From Phlegmacium glaucopus (lineage: Eukaryota; Basidiomycota; Agaricomycetes; Agaricales; Cortinariaceae), in assembly GCA_015039465.1 (NCBI GenBank), contig MU130357.1, positions 438,395 through 502,394 of the forward strand: a stretch of 64,000 nucleotides of DNA, read 5' to 3'. The notes under the pieces were generated by a model. The model was given only the letters and a program-made list of their open reading frames with translations. It ran no database searches and was not told where the DNA came from. Position 1 is the first letter of the stretch; each line of letters starts with the position of its first letter. The translations under genes and the position numbers were made by a program. Of the stretch, positions 20,717-33,477 are shown piece by piece.

Positions 20717-23452
20717 GTCAACTCCGAGGTGGGGTACAAAATTTGGAACCTTGGTAGGTGGCTGGCAGCAATTCTTATAGATCTTTGAATATTTCTCTCT
20801 TGCTGACGATGAGTATATTATCTCCATACTATGGGCACGCGTGGCGGCCTTCAACATGTCAGCGGATACAATTTCGTGACTGAAAGATCTCCATATTTGT
20901 CGGTAATTGGTTCGGAAAATCCCATGAGAGATTTATGAGAGACGAAATGCATCCGATTTTCAGGGGGTTGAATTCCTCCAAATAACTGCTGCAGACTACT
21001 GCACAGTGCAACATGCCTCACAAGCCCGGAACTATAAAAAAACGTTAGTATAACTAGGTATAACTCTGTATGACTCTGAAGATAAATATGATGGCAGATG
21101 ATGGCCCAGGCGGGATACTGCGGCGGGAGAAGTCCCGTACCAATGTGCGACTTGTCCATAGGTAGTACCGGCAAATAAGAACACCCGGAGTATCACAGAC
21201 TCAAGAGGGCCTGGCAAGTGACACATCAATGACGAACCGCTTGTGCTGTGACTACTGGGTGTAATCGAGCCCCTCTTAACCCATACTTCGCTATGGGTTA
21301 TGAAATGGGTTTGAAGAGTCATGCTAAAAATAGAACGTAAAATTGCAAAAAATATATAATCACTGTAGCGTATTCATGGCAAATAACATCTAATGCACTT
21401 ACACTAGCGAGTGAAAAGTCTGTTAACACTGAGTCCGTCATATTATGAGGTCCTTCGAGACGAATTTTTCTGTTGAACGATTCAGGAATTGCCTGAGTAA
21501 TAGGATCATTTACGTGGGCGCAGCTAGTAAGTAGTCAGCTAATTTGACGACTATTGGCAGTGGCTCGCGAGATGAGCGGCTGCTTTTAGGAGCCTGTCCA
21601 AGTAGACTCCAAGAATAGAATGAAGGTTTCTTATAAATAAGACCTTTAGACCGTGGGAATCTTACATAATCATATTTCTTGTTTGAAGTATCGTTTCGAC
21701 CGACCCAAGCGACGGTTTCCAATCACGCGTCACCAGCGTAGGTAAGCTGTGACGGTCCCAAAGCCGCTCACGCTGCTCACTCCCATCCGGACGCACTCTG
21801 GCACCAGCTCGGCTCGCGCTCACGCTCTCGACTCTCTGCTGCTGATCTCAGCCTGTCACTGTCCATGCACACGCGATGCGACGTAAAGCCCGAAAGCAAG
21901 CTGGATCAGGATCATCCCTGGATGATCCAGGGATGTAACCTGGAACCGAACAAAAAAGCAACCGAACAGCCTCAACGACAAAGCTCAGATGCGATGGGAC
22001 AAAACATCATGATTGGGACAGGGAGAGAAGACCATCTCGCACCTCTGTAAGTTGAATGACTTGGATTGGGATTGACTACTTATCCATGATTAGAGCACTC
22101 AAAAAAAAATAGCTTCGCAATTGCAATGCCACTCACGCAAGAGCAAACTGATGGTGTCGATCCTCGGTTAAGTAGGAGGATGCCAAGAGTTCTCCCTCCT
22201 CGATCAAGGTCCCAATGTATGTCATCAAAGCTAGTGAAGAGGATTGTGGTTGGTAAAGGACAAGAGGGGACCTCGAGAGCGGTGGTGAGTTCAAACTGTT
22301 CAATGTGATAAAGTTATATATTGCCTGCCACTTATCGTACACGAGGCAAACATTCTCACCAATCTCTCGAAGATGAAGCCTTTGTTAATTTTGAGTGTGT
22401 TACATACACCTGCCAAGGTATGTTCTTGCTATTATACGTACATGTACTGGCTCGTGGCACTAATGCCCAGTTGCAGCTGTGAGCCGAATACCACAAGTTG
22501 AACCCAATTCAAGAATTGACCCAAGCCCCCATCACGTCCGTCTGACCGACCCTACCCGGAACGGGCATTCTGCCAAGTTGCCAAAGCCAGAGCGTTAATT
22601 GTTTGCCCATCAAAATATGAAGTCGTCGCAAAGCCCGAAAATGACAGTTCTTAGCCTACCGTCCATGTTTTCTTGCAGAAGAGTGACAGTTTATTAAGGG
22701 GAGAAGACAGTTTTCTTGATGATTTTGGGCTGCTGCAAAGGTGGAACCGTAGTTCTTGCCTCCGTTCTGGTTCAGCAAGCTGGTTCAGTCAGGTAATGAA
22801 TGTGAATGCCTATCACCGCTAGTATTCACTCATAGTTCCTTGCTTCCTCGTCTCAAGGAAGAACCACCATCGTCGCCCAAGGTCTTCATGCTGGCGATAT
22901 TGCTGGCATTTCCCCTGACCATGAGTCCCTCCTCAGCCCCACCCTCACCCCCAATCATTTGTCACCGCTCTCCCATCTCAAATGAACCATCGTCATCCAA
23001 GGTCCCCACGCTAGCGATATCACTGGCCTTTCCCCTTCCCCTGACCATGAGTCCTTCCTCAGCCCCAGGACTTTCCCCACCCCCGATCACTTGTCACCTC
23101 AAATTCCTACCTTCCACCAACTGACCTGACTGGTTCTCTACCTGGCGCCAGTGCCCAGTGCCAAAGCTCCAAGGCTGTTCCTAGATGCTCATCGAGTCAT
23201 CTGCCATTGATGGTCACAAACCTGCCAGAGGTCCCTGCGTTCATCTGGGACTGCCTCATCTGGGACTGCCTCAGCAACAGCCAGTCCACCAACAGCTTCC
23301 TAGTGTGAGTTCAACATTGTTGCGCAATATATTCATTATTATAATAGCCAAATAGAATAATTTGTCATGTGAAACATGTATGAAAACACACCCAGGAGGC
23401 GCATTGTCTTTCATCTTTCCCTATTCACCTCTCTCTCTCTGCCCAACATCAC
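20717..23452. other. intergenic, no supported gene
   Basis: The esterase promoter should lie near 20720-21000. Short ORFs here have no recognisable content or intron structure. 21915-21937 is a perfect palindrome (CATCCCTGGAT, centre G, ATCCAGGGATG). The 22.85-23.10 kb part is a tandem duplication listed separately. Confidence 0.5.
22855..23100. repeat. tandem duplication of about 125 bp
   Basis: GAACCACCATCGTCGCCCAA and its following segment (GCTGGCGATAT, CCTGACCATGAGTCC, CTCAGCCCCA, ATCA.TTGTCACC) recur 120-130 bp later as GAACCATCGTCATCCAAGGT with the same order of words. One frame is open across both copies (22756-23124), but I do not recognise the product. Confidence 0.65.
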
Positions 23453-25231
23453 ATGCCTACCCGACTTCACATCTCTCCACTGGACTCACCTGCGTTTGCA
23501 GGTATTCCCAGTTCTATGAAAATTGACAGAAGAGGAGAGATTGAGGACAACGACATTGCTGTGGACATGGAGGACGAGCAGGGCACTGTTCCAGACCTCG
23601 CAGAAGAGGATTTGGTTGGGGTTGATGACGAGGAAACACTTGTTGGCTTGCCATCGCAATGGTCTGACACGATTACAGGGGCCTCGAAAGTGGTATCAGA
23701 GCGTACTGAGAAAGGTTATCAGCGGTAAGTCCCAACCTTCACTGGCTTTCTTGGCCTTTCTGTTTTGATATTGATACACTGATACTGATCTCCCTCCTCT
23801 GTAGCCTTGTGGATGCATGCACGTCCTTCCTGGTTGTAAAGAAGTTAATCAAGGCAAAGGAAGAATTCTTATGCAAGAGTCCGCCTCAAGATTCTGCACG
23901 ATTCATTATTGCTTGGATAATGAACGAGTGGGTTCAATCTCCATACCTATATGCTCAAGAGCTGAGACTAACAACTTCCAAAGATGCGACAGTTGCAATC
24001 TCGACGGGAGCGACAAGAGCTCATCTACAATCCGGAGCGGCTATACGCATGCCCAGAAGATGCGTGCTGCCATGACCTATGCATTCGGGCGGCTTTATGG
24101 TTGTGGCAGCCGGTCTTGGCAGATGGATGAATCCCGGGGGGTAATGGTTGGAAACCCATCCATTTCTACTGAGGTTTCTGACTACATGCTTGCTTTACAC
24201 CGCCGTAAGGTAAGGACCTTAGGCTTGACTTTTCCAGCTCTTTTTTTTTGACCGTCTGACTTTGGTTTTACCGGCACCTTAGGTTCAGGGAGGTGAAACC
24301 TCCACCAGTGCTCGTGCGATGACCCCAGTGAGTAAGCACAAGGTTTCCGCCTGTCCTTCACCTTCTGACGCAGTGGTTAGGGAATGATGGAGAAGCTCTA
24401 TGACTTCAACCATCAAGCTGAGCTTTGGGAGGTCGGAAAATGTGCACCAAACAGTCGGAATGCTGGTTCATGGGGAGGGCCATTCCACCGCCGGCTGGTT
24501 CAGGCTGTTTATACGATCTCGTACCTGTGCTTGCTTCGCATCGATGAGGTCCTCAAGATTCGCAGGGAACATATTAAATTGGAGGAGGATGGCAAGGTCA
24601 CTCTGACACTGCCCTTCCGTAAAACGCATCAGTTTGGAGGTGAGTATTTTACTTGAACTATACAAATAACCACTCTGACCTGTCATCTTGTCATAACTGT
24701 ACTAGACATCAAGCCATTTGTCCTGTACCCTCTCAGTCCAGAAGAAACCTATCTATGCCCTGTTCGTGCCTTGGCTGACTGGATACATGCCTCGAAGATC
24801 ACCTCTGGCTTTCTGTTTCGTCAGCTGGCTGCCGGTAGACCAGCTGAGAGAGATAGTGCAGTGGTACGTTCATCGCTTCTTCTGTCCTCTTTTAAATTAT
24901 ACCTCATATTTTATATTTTTTTGAGACATCTGCCCAGTTTCTGGAGATGTTTCGTCGCAACCTTGCTGAGCTTGAGGTTGACTTTACCCCTTATGGAACA
25001 CACTCCTTTCGACGAGGGGGATGTCAGTACCTAGCATCGGTTCGACGCTGGCTTCTTCGAAGGATCTGTGAGTGGGGTGGCTGGAGTACAGATTTCTCCA
25101 ACATGACGATCGTAAAGTATCTGATCTCCTGGAGCGATGACCCGACAGAATCCCGGGATGAATTCTTCAACCCAAAACGTGTTGCTACAGTGAGGTGCCC
25201 CCACTGTGGAAGGTCTTGTAGTTGCTCGTAG
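23453..25231 (+). CDS. Crypton-like tyrosine recombinase
   Basis: Seven exons (23453-23724, 23805-23927, 23984-24209, 24283-24327, 24381-24639, 24706-24863, 24938-25231) sum to 1377 nt, an open 458-aa protein. An acidic N-terminus precedes a helical core-binding region (QKMRAAMTYAFGR). The catalytic half has Arg in YLCLLRIDEVLK, a beta-hairpin region ending LPFRKTHQFG, the H-x-x-R box in YGTHSFRRGGCQYL, a Trp in place of the second His in ICEWGGWS, and the likely nucleophile Tyr in IVKYLISW. The end has a CPHCGRSCSC cysteine motif. This matches tyrosine recombinases common in agaricomycetes and related to Crypton elements. Intactness suggests activity or use by the host. It faces the SAP-like gene, 3' ends 167 bp apart. 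Confidence 0.85.
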
Positions 25232-25398
25232 TAGATTACATTAGATTAACATGAACAGAACAAAAATGCAAATGAAGCTGATATTAAAAAGTGTGTAATT
25301 GGTGTGTAAGGTAATTTAGAACTTGTTGAATTGAATAGCGAGCAAATGACTACTGTAATTGGCATGAATGACGAATGACTGCCTGACTGCTGGCTGCC

Positions 25399-27029
25399 CT
25401 ATGTCAAGCCCTGTAATTTTCGATACATCCTTGCTATGTCGGCCGGCTTACACATGACATGCACTTTCCCATTCTTCTTGTAGACGAATGTGGATGCAAA
25501 GTGATCGCCATATTCTTCCTTCGCCTGCTCAGTAAGTTGATCATTCTCTTCTACTCGCAGAGTTTTGAGCCGGGTGATGATTGCTGTGTAATTCATTCTA
25601 GTTCCTGTCGAATCACTGAACTCCTTCCAGAAGTCAGCCTCAGAGCCTTCACGCCATCGTTGGACAATGTACTGTAGTATTCATACATAGGGTCAATCAG
25701 AAAAGAAAAGTAGACTGGTGTTATAATGACGAACCTTCCACTCAGAGTGACGTGATTTCAACACGTTCCACTGCCTTGACTTCCAAGGTCCATCAACTTT
25801 TGAGCTTGCGTAAACAAATGGCCAATACACGATGGCGATGGGGATGTCCTTGATGTGCAAGGCTGACTGTCCATCCCAGTCTGTTGACGTGTCGTCCCAC
25901 ATCCGGTTGAGTCGAGGCAGATCATCAGCAAACGTTGGCGCAGGTGGAAATGGCACATCGTCTGGAGTGAATGTGAGAGCGGTGCTGTTTCCAAGTGTAA
26001 GGGTGCGTGCTTCAGGCAAGGAGGTCGTCATGGCTTCACTGGCTTGGGACTCCTCTTGAACATTCTCAGGTGGTTCTAATTCCGATGTTGTGCTGGTAGC
26101 TGAATATCGAGGAGGGGTTGAGGTGCTTGCGAGGAGAATGGGTAGAAGATGTTGGTACGGTCCCTTGATGATGGCCTTTATCTCGTCGAAACCGCTGTTG
26201 ATGGTGTCATTGAGCGCGGATGTGTTCTGTTAAGTTAAGAGACAAGTTGAAGTTGTAAGCTGCTGCTGCCAAGAAATACCGGTACTCACTACATGTTGAC
26301 CAGCTGCTTGGGCTCGATACGCATCACGGGCTGGCTTGTCCATGTGGGGGAATCTTTTCAATATGTTGTCCGCCTGGTGGGTTCCTTAATGGTTAGTAAA
26401 TGGAAGAGATCTGTGGTGTCGTGCGCTTACTTACCCAATCGAGGTCACCCTTGCCATTGATGACTTGCAATGCAGCGAGTTGTGCGGCCTGCGTTGGGAG
26501 CATCGCTATCGCTAGTGCACAGGGCACAGCCTGTTGTTGTTGACCGGGAAAGAGATTCTCAGCGAGGGACACGGACAGCTTCTTGGACGTCCTCTTGCTG
26601 CCAATTCGGGGACCTCTGTGCATGCGACGAGCTCCAGGAAGGATGCTATCATATATATAAAAGAAAGTGGTGAGTGAGAAGGGGGAAAAAAAGAGGCGAT
26701 AGAAGGCCTGTATGCACCGATCCCATGCAGCCTGATTCCGACTAAACTTGCGCAGCTCATTCTTGAGGGCTTTCTTGTTGCCAGAGTAGTGTAGGCCAAA
26801 TCCGCGGCACCAGTCTTTGAGGGTCGTCTTGTCCTGCTTGTTTCTAGGCAGAAAATCAAATCAGCTGAAGTAAGTGGGTGGCTCGTCAGGATAACAACAA
26901 AAATGGAGGGACGCACATGTCCAGGAGCCAGGTCTCCATCTTGCCATCCACAACATGTGGGAATGGCATTGGCTCCTCCTTGATGTCTACATCCATGGGA
27001 TCGTCACCGTCGCAGCACGACAAGTCCAT
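25399..27029 (-). CDS. SAP-like basic protein paired with the recombinase, function unknown
   Basis: Six minus-strand exons (26917-27029, 26718-26843, 26435-26645, 26290-26373, 25735-26226, 25399-25671) sum to 1299 nt, an open 432-aa protein, which supports the splice choices. It starts MDLSCCDGDDPMDVDIKEE. A SAP-like helix-extended-helix follows (TTLKDWCRGFGLHYSGNK, then KALKNELRKFSRNQ), then a basic GARRMHRGPRIGSKRTSKK. The C-terminal half has the conserved stretches LTLGNSTALTFTPDDVPFPP, DLPRLNRMWDDTSTDWDG and PIAIVYWPFVY, ending in ARMYRKLQGLT. I know this as a multicopy uncharacterised agaricomycete family. SAP domains usually bind DNA, so it could be a partner of the recombinase; that is inference. 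Confidence 0.75.
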
Positions 27030-27470
27030 CGTTGTTGTTGGCTGTTTGCAAATGACGAGGCAGAAGCAGGTGCAGCAGATCGAGAGTATCGCCAGAAAAC
27101 CGAGGGCAGTAATGAAGCCCAGGTGAAGGTGACGAGCTTGAGGAGCCTGAGCGACGTCGAGAGAGCTGTCAGTGTCGGTGCTGGCCTGGATCGGAGGGGT
27201 TGTGGTAGTCTTGGCCTCGATCCCGATCACACTCAGCGCCGTCGATGCGCCGTCGAAGCGCCATGTTCCGTCCTGCTCTGGCAGTGATCTAATTGAAAGG
27301 CGACGGGGGGGCATCAGCAAGCCGAACAGAGCCGACGGCAGGGGCAAAAGGGCCCAAATCGGGCCAAGGCCCGTCCCCGGAACCGAACTACGGTTCTGCC
27401 GAGGCCTGAGCCAGTTCCTCACTGGGTGACATGGGTGACGCGGCAGCCCCCGCATCCCACGTGACTCGGC
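27030..27470. other. intergenic, promoter side of the SAP-like gene
   Basis: Minus-strand frame 26886-27473 is open through here and contains a hydrophobic run (LGFITALGFLAILSI), but it overlaps the SAP-like first exon in another frame and has no recognisable start context, so I leave it as noncoding. Confidence 0.4.
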
Positions 27471-28124
27471 CAACCGTCAAGATCTCGACAGAAGTTGTTT
27501 CACGTTCGCATCAACCACTATGGGCAAGAGAAAACGAGGCAATAAACTGTCTAACTACATGGCTCGCCTTACATGTTGACGATCTTCACTGTCGCTGCCT
27601 CAGAGCGCGCAAAGACTGCGGAACTTCCAATCCACGAGGCAGTAAATGAAATCGATGATTTCCTGGATCTTCCAACACTTCAAGGCAGTTTCTGGGAGGA
27701 AAGCAGCGCTGGATCGCATCTTCTTCTTGATGAACATATTGAGCACCTCCGTTCAGCATTTGCGACAAGATGCCGAGAACCAGCGGCTCCCCGTTCATGC
27801 GGTGCAGCAGATCGTTTTTGCTGTTTCTGAGGCACTTGAAGGCTTGCACAAAGCTAAAATAATGCATGGACGTATGTTTCTTATCATGATTCATCCTGAT
27901 GTTATCGCTAACACTCTCAGAGATTAAAGCGGAAAACATACTTTTCGCAACGAGGACCAAAATTGAAGACATTAAGCCCGTCCTCGACTCAGAACCACCA
28001 ACCACTTTGAAGGTTAAGAGTTACACCACTATATTGTCACAGCCTCTGAGACACGGGTTTGAATGGAATGACAGCCATAAAATTGTTGTTGACTGGCTGC
28101 TCTACCTCGACAACTTGGGACATG
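27471..28124 (+). pseudogene. protein-kinase-like fragment
   Basis: Two frames carry pieces of a basidiomycete kinase: about 27573-27720 (AVNEIDDFLDLPTLQGSFW) and 27646-27870 (SVQHLRQDAENQRLPVHAVQ, then ALEGLHKAKIMHG). An intron GTATGT..CTCAG leads to IKAENILFATRTKIEDIKPV and SQPLRHGFEWNDS. The catalytic-loop HGDIKAEN is recognisable, but the splice as seen replaces the Asp codon. There is a frame change before it, and the lobe after LGHG is missing. It is truncated and non-functional. Confidence 0.6.
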
Positions 28125-29034
28125 GTAACCCATTAACTCCACCTACACATCATGCCCTTATCTGGTTGTTCAACTCTCCATCAGTAACCCACATCTTGGT
28201 ATACAGTTGTCCCTACCATCCTGTTATCGAGCTGCCTAACCTCAAGCACTTGGACATAGACCGCTATGCGTCTTTTACATCCGAGGCCTGACACACCGCC
28301 CCCCTTGATCCCCCAAAACTAGTCTCTCTCGATGTGTCGAAAGTGATCAGGTCAACAGTGAAGAGATTGCTCAACGAGAGGCGGGCTGATGGACTCCCCA
28401 TGTTTGATTTATCATCTCTTCAATCGTTGAATATCTGCGTGACGCATGGACCAGCGGATGAAGGACATTTAAAGCAGATTTTACACTCAACTTCTGAATT
28501 GGAACGCTTGTATTTTATAGGTATTTTTATAACTCCTTTCATGCACTCCTTGGATCAATAATTGCCTTGTTAGTTTTACCAGAAGCGCTGATTCAAGACA
28601 GCTTCGCTTAGGCGCTCGTGATTTCATTGTCTACTCTACGTTCACTGACAATAGAATGGGACATCGGTGACCGTGACGATGAGAGCGCGGTTTCCGATAA
28701 ATTTCCTGGATTAATCAACGCATTACATTCCCTGGCTTATCATCCAAACTGTATCAACGAATTCACTCTCATCTCGTGGGCACTTTGGTCTCACACCTTC
28801 GCTAACCGAGATTGGGAAAAGGTCGACCACGTTCTAACAGATCGATCCGCCCTTCCACAGTTGGAAAAACTCAGTATCAAGTTTTGGACTTATCTTGATG
28901 CTGCCGATGAGTTGGGGGAAGAGACATTACTATCTCTACTGACGGACTTTAGGGTGACAAAAGTCACAAAACTTTTGCGACTTTCCTCTGCCAGTAGCGA
29001 CTGTCTCGATTTCCAATTTACCATCGAAACTTGA
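28125..29034 (+). pseudogene. F-box/LRR-type protein fragment fused after the kinase fragment
   Basis: In frame after the kinase piece, the sequence changes to leucine-rich text: ALIWLFNSPSVTHILVYSC, ELPNLKHLDIDRY, a stop at about 28289, LVSLDVSKV, LSSLQSLNICVTHG, then 28618-29034 STLRSLTIEWDIGD and LPQLEKLSIKFWTYL. Such patterns are typical of the C-terminal part of agaricomycete F-box-like proteins. The F-box itself is absent, and two stops or frame breaks separate the pieces. Confidence 0.55.
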
Positions 29035-30767
29035 ACTTGCAACTACTTGAAACCACGTTTGGTTGATGAACACGGTGATAACGGTCTTGGCGTCGACTAA
29101 CTATGTTCGGGAACCCACACCCACACTTGGTTTACGGATTCCCTCGTTCTGATCAAAATTGGGAAATTTGAAGATAGGCGAGACGGAATTGGTGACTGGC
29201 TGCTCTTAAAGAAAGAAAAGATAATTTCGAACAAAACTATAATTCAAGGCTCAGGAACGCGATTCAAAGCCAGGCAGTTTTCGCGCACAGACTATCTTTA
29301 CTCGATCATGAAAACATTCATCACTGCACTGAAGGGTACGAAGTTATTTACTTTACAAATGAAAACCACGAACACTATAGCCAGCTATCGGTGACCGCAT
29401 AACCTAGCTTGAACGCTATTGAGGTGATATAATTCAGGAATGGACACAAGGACAGGTAGACGGAGTGCCGAGATGATTTAATCAAGCGCTATACCTTACT
29501 ATACGAGTACGTATTGCAGTCTGATCATCATCATTTGTGATCGTTAGTCGTTCAAATTTGCTCGACATATCTGTATGGATCATCGACTGTTACTGCAGGG
29601 GAAGAATGCAGGAGGAAGAACGTACTGCGACCCGAATCACCCGATATATAATCCATTGAGTATAGCCCAGTTTCCCAATGTTGTGTGAATTTATAATATA
29701 GGATATTAAACACGTAAGCTGCATGTTATAACAGTCCCTGGCGTTGTAATTGCCGCATCAAACCTGTTTATTGTGTCAGTGTACAGTGGTACAACGACAA
29801 TGGCTTATCGAAACGTTTCCCATCGATATCGGTCTGAGTTTACGTGCATCCCTCTAGAACAAAATCTTGTTTATAAGTATTTTATAACTGGCCTTTCAAT
29901 TTCCGGGCATGTGATACTCGCTAGCTTATTCACAGGAATAGACAGTCTCATCTGAACCTCTGGTTATCGTTTGCGAACGGAACTACGGCGTTGCAAGTCT
30001 AGTATATAGACTCCAGTTTAGGGCTGAATTTGAGTACAGGTCCGAGTCGGTAATAGGCGCCGGATCCTGGATCTAGGCGCTACTCGATAACTTGCTCAAT
30101 ACCTATTTGTTACATGCTCGATAATTCCTCATTCAGGCCACTTTGAGTGTGTTCGCATCCTAATCGGGTATATCTTTGTTGTACCTCAAGTGATGTCAAT
30201 AAGTAACTTAAAAGGGTAATTATCTGAGTTGTTCATGCAAACCTATGCAAACACGCTTTGAGTTGGCTTTGACTGACCTGCCCAAACAATGGCAAACATT
30301 TACATTAAAGGAATTCAACTCTGAAAGACTCGGACTCGGAGGTGAGTCTGTTTCTGGATCTATACTTATTGTTTTCCAACCCTTTTGGCTTTACGACAAC
30401 GGATTGGGTTCAATGGATTGCTATAGAAATATTATTCTTCTTTTTTTTTATTAGGAATACAAGCCATTTTGGATTGATTGCTGTCATCACTTGACACAAC
30501 ATAATTTAGGTTACGTGCTGTTAAGCGACCAATCCAATGATTAATCACACCATAGTTTCCTTTCTAGGTAACTATGGGTTTGTATAGCATTAACCTATTT
30601 CCATTAAAGGTAATAATGAGAATTGGATTGGAATCGATTGCTCGATTTCCAGTTGATCTCCTGGGCTGTTATATAAGGGAGGATGCTTTCAAGAATATTT
30701 CCTCGTTATCCCGCCCTCTCCAGCTCTTTTGAAATTCCTTACAAACGGTCAAATCACATTCAGCGCC
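29035..30767. other. intergenic
   Basis: I see no supported gene. A TATA-like TATATAAGGG at 30670-30678 lies about 95 bp before the Clp1-like start codon and is a reasonable promoter candidate for it. Confidence 0.5.
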
Positions 30768-31960
30768 ATGGTTCTCCAAGCAAACTTCGCAAAGCGCACC
30801 GACGCAGAGAACACCCCGCCTCCTACTTATCCAAAAGGCCTTGCTAGTCGCATCCAGAGCTCTATCCATGAGACCTCTCACCGCCGCCGTGCACGCAACA
30901 ATGGCGCATCTCATACATCCAAATACGCCATTGAACAAGCCAAAAGACGGAACACGAGCAAATCGAAGATTGCTGCCCGCGAAGTTCGCTTCAGTGGCTT
31001 CACTCTCACTCCAGTCCCGACTCCTTCAGACGTCGAAATGGACGATGCTACGCGTGCTTCAACCTCACATCTCCCGGCCGCTATCTGCGTTCCTATGAGT
31101 TTCCCTAGAACACTTGGACGGCCTGAGTTTCGGGAAGTGTCGCCAGAAGCTCTGCAAGCCATTGATCCCTCACTAGTTGATACGGATATCAACCACATAC
31201 GCGAAACTCTCGAAGAACTTGGACCTGAGTAAGTCTACTTTGTTCATGCAATACTATTCCTATTTGCTAACCTACCTTTCCTAGTCTCATAGCGTCCGTG
31301 ACATCCGTCAGAGCCCACCCTCACAAAGACAGGCTTCCAAAAGAACTCGAGATTGTCATTAACGACATGACTGCCATTCCCCCAACCCACATGCTCGCTG
31401 TCTTTGGCAAGCAGTCCAAAGCCAATCAACCACGTAAAGTCACCCTCTACCCAGTCCACAGCCTCGTCTTCGCGTCTCAATGCGCGAGCCTCCCTAAATT
31501 CCCTACGGCTCTACCTGTTGCTTTCCCTGAAGACGGAGAAGAAACCCGAAAGGTGACTGTACCCGTATGGCCTGTATGTATACCATCTCCGGCCACATAT
31601 CCCCACCTTTCAACATATCTATACAACAAAAGCACCGATTTCTTCATCAGAACCGTGTTGTCTCGTCCACCTCCACCTACATTTGGCCAAGATCCGTCAC
31701 AAATCCCCCTTTTCGCTAAAGAGCTTGCGGAGACTTTCACCGTCCAGACGTTGGTCAAACAAACGTTGTTGGTCTTTGGAGTATGGCAAAATGTCTGCGC
31801 GTTAGGTATCTTTGATGATAACCTGTGGGAAACTTTGGACAACCTGTGGGAGCTCCTTCTCACCAGTATTGCCATTGCGACCGGAAACCCTTCAGCTTTG
31901 ACTACTCCATCACCACAGCCATCAACTGAGGAGCAAGTGTCAACATCAACACCAGCCTGA
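30768..31960 (+). CDS. Clp1-like protein
   Basis: Exons 30768-31228 and 31285-31960 (1137 nt, 378 aa) are joined over a GTAAGT..CCTAG intron. The ATG at 30768 has a good context (GCCATGG); the frame is open a little further upstream but without an ATG. The N-terminal third is basic and variable (ETSHRRRARNNGASH). The conserved part starts LIASVTSVRAHPHKDRLPKE, then PPTHMLAVFGKQ, LYPVHSLVFASQCASLP, VPVWPVCIPSPATY, HLSTYLY and GVWQNVCALGIFDDNLWETL. This is the Clp1 family, named after Coprinopsis clp1, which is needed for clamp-cell formation in dikaryons. It may therefore act in sexual development; paralogues are common, so orthology is unproven. It is convergent with the paralogue at 33.5 kb. 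Confidence 0.8.
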
Positions 31961-33477
31961 TCGTAACCGCATCCTCCTAGTGCATTTATTCCTTCAATCG
32001 CGCCATTTTTCGTTCCGTTTGCATCTGCCATCATTTTGCTATCGGTTACTATCATTATCTGCTCATTTGCTATCATCGCCATTGTTGTCGCACTACAATA
32101 ATACTGTTACATCATAACTCAAAATTGGATCCATGTGTATTACTACCTATGAGCCTGCATTCATTTTCAATATGCATTTATGAATAAAAAAATTCTTGAA
32201 CAATGTCTTGCAATTGTGTGTATGCGAGTCAATTTTTTGAAAATAATTTTAAATTTGACGCCTTGAGCTAACCTCAGGCTTGAGCATGACTTGACTCGGA
32301 CGTTTGAAGTTTGTGAAGTTTATCTTCAACGTTTAATACTATGTACTTATTATTACGGTTCAGGATCAAACCATTCTTGATTTCGATCATGACACTCAAG
32401 CTCTATGAGTGGAGTGCAAGTTTAGGTTAACGTTTCTAAATTTCTAGTGTCCGAGTCGCCTGTACGTTCAATTGAACGATCCCCAATTTTTTTATATTAA
32501 TTGATTAATTAATTAATTAGTCATCATGAGATTCATACACTGTACGGAAACGTCGACCTTCATCATGCCGTGCTCTCGATCGGCTTGAATTCATGAATTT
32601 TTTCACCCTCGCAACCGACAAACTGTCAGGCCTGTCAAGATTAGCCTGAGCTGTAGGTATGTATGTACCTGGTCGCACCCCGTCATCATTAAACCAAGGG
32701 TCTTAAGACGTAGTCAGATACAGTTGATTGATCAACATTGACTTGAACATATGACAGTTCTGCTGCTGTCTTAACATCCAACGCCGCTGAGAGCGCTGAC
32801 CGCGGGAACGGAAGCGGAATCAGAGATACAGGTGCATGACTGGGTTGCAGATCACCTATTTGTGGCCAAAAAATCTCGAGGATTTGTCGCTGATTGATGA
32901 CATGAGATGGAATCAAAAGACAATCAGGGAAGAGGTGGGGGGAAAGAAACCCTTATGCGCAGTCGATTGATTCATGGAGATGAGATGAGATTTCCGCCTA
33001 TGTATAAATTATGATTGGTCGCTTGATAGATATATATATAAAATTAAGTAGCGCAGCGACGGAGACAGGGAAATTTTTATTGCTCTGCATGCAGGCTAAT
33101 CAATGACCTCGATGATTAACGTGAATTTTCCCTTGTTTCGGTTGTGAGTAGGTACAGGGAGGAGTCATCAAGACTAAGTGAGGAATCCTTGGTTAGTTAA
33201 TATTAGTTTCGTATAGTGGTTAGTAATTAGTAGTAATAAAAGTAATCAGAATAGTTGAGTTTACTGGTAGAGAAAAAGACCAGGAATTTTTGAAAAAGAA
33301 AGAAAAGGACGCACGGACGGATATTTAGATATTTAGATAGATCGATAAAAAAAGAGGACACAAATCAAAATTAAGACAGTGACCCGGTAAAGTAAGGTGA
33401 CTAATTTTTGAACGAGTAAATGGGGAAACATGACGAAATCATAAACCAAAGAAATTAATGTCGTGGATGTGGAGTGA
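31961..33477. other. intergenic between convergent Clp1-like genes
   Basis: A-T rich, with ATTAATTGATTAATTAATTA at 32496-32517 and a TATATATATA run at about 33030. No gene seen; presumably both genes terminate here. Confidence 0.5.

Noticed and set aside
21915..21937. Perfect 23-bp palindrome as an attachment or integration site.
   Set aside because: It is isolated, with no partner copy near the recombinase gene and no element edge beside it; it is likely chance or a simple regulatory palindrome.
26886..27473. A 195-aa minus-strand ORF with a hydrophobic segment.
   Set aside because: It overlaps the well-supported first exon of the SAP-like gene in a different frame and has no recognisable domain.
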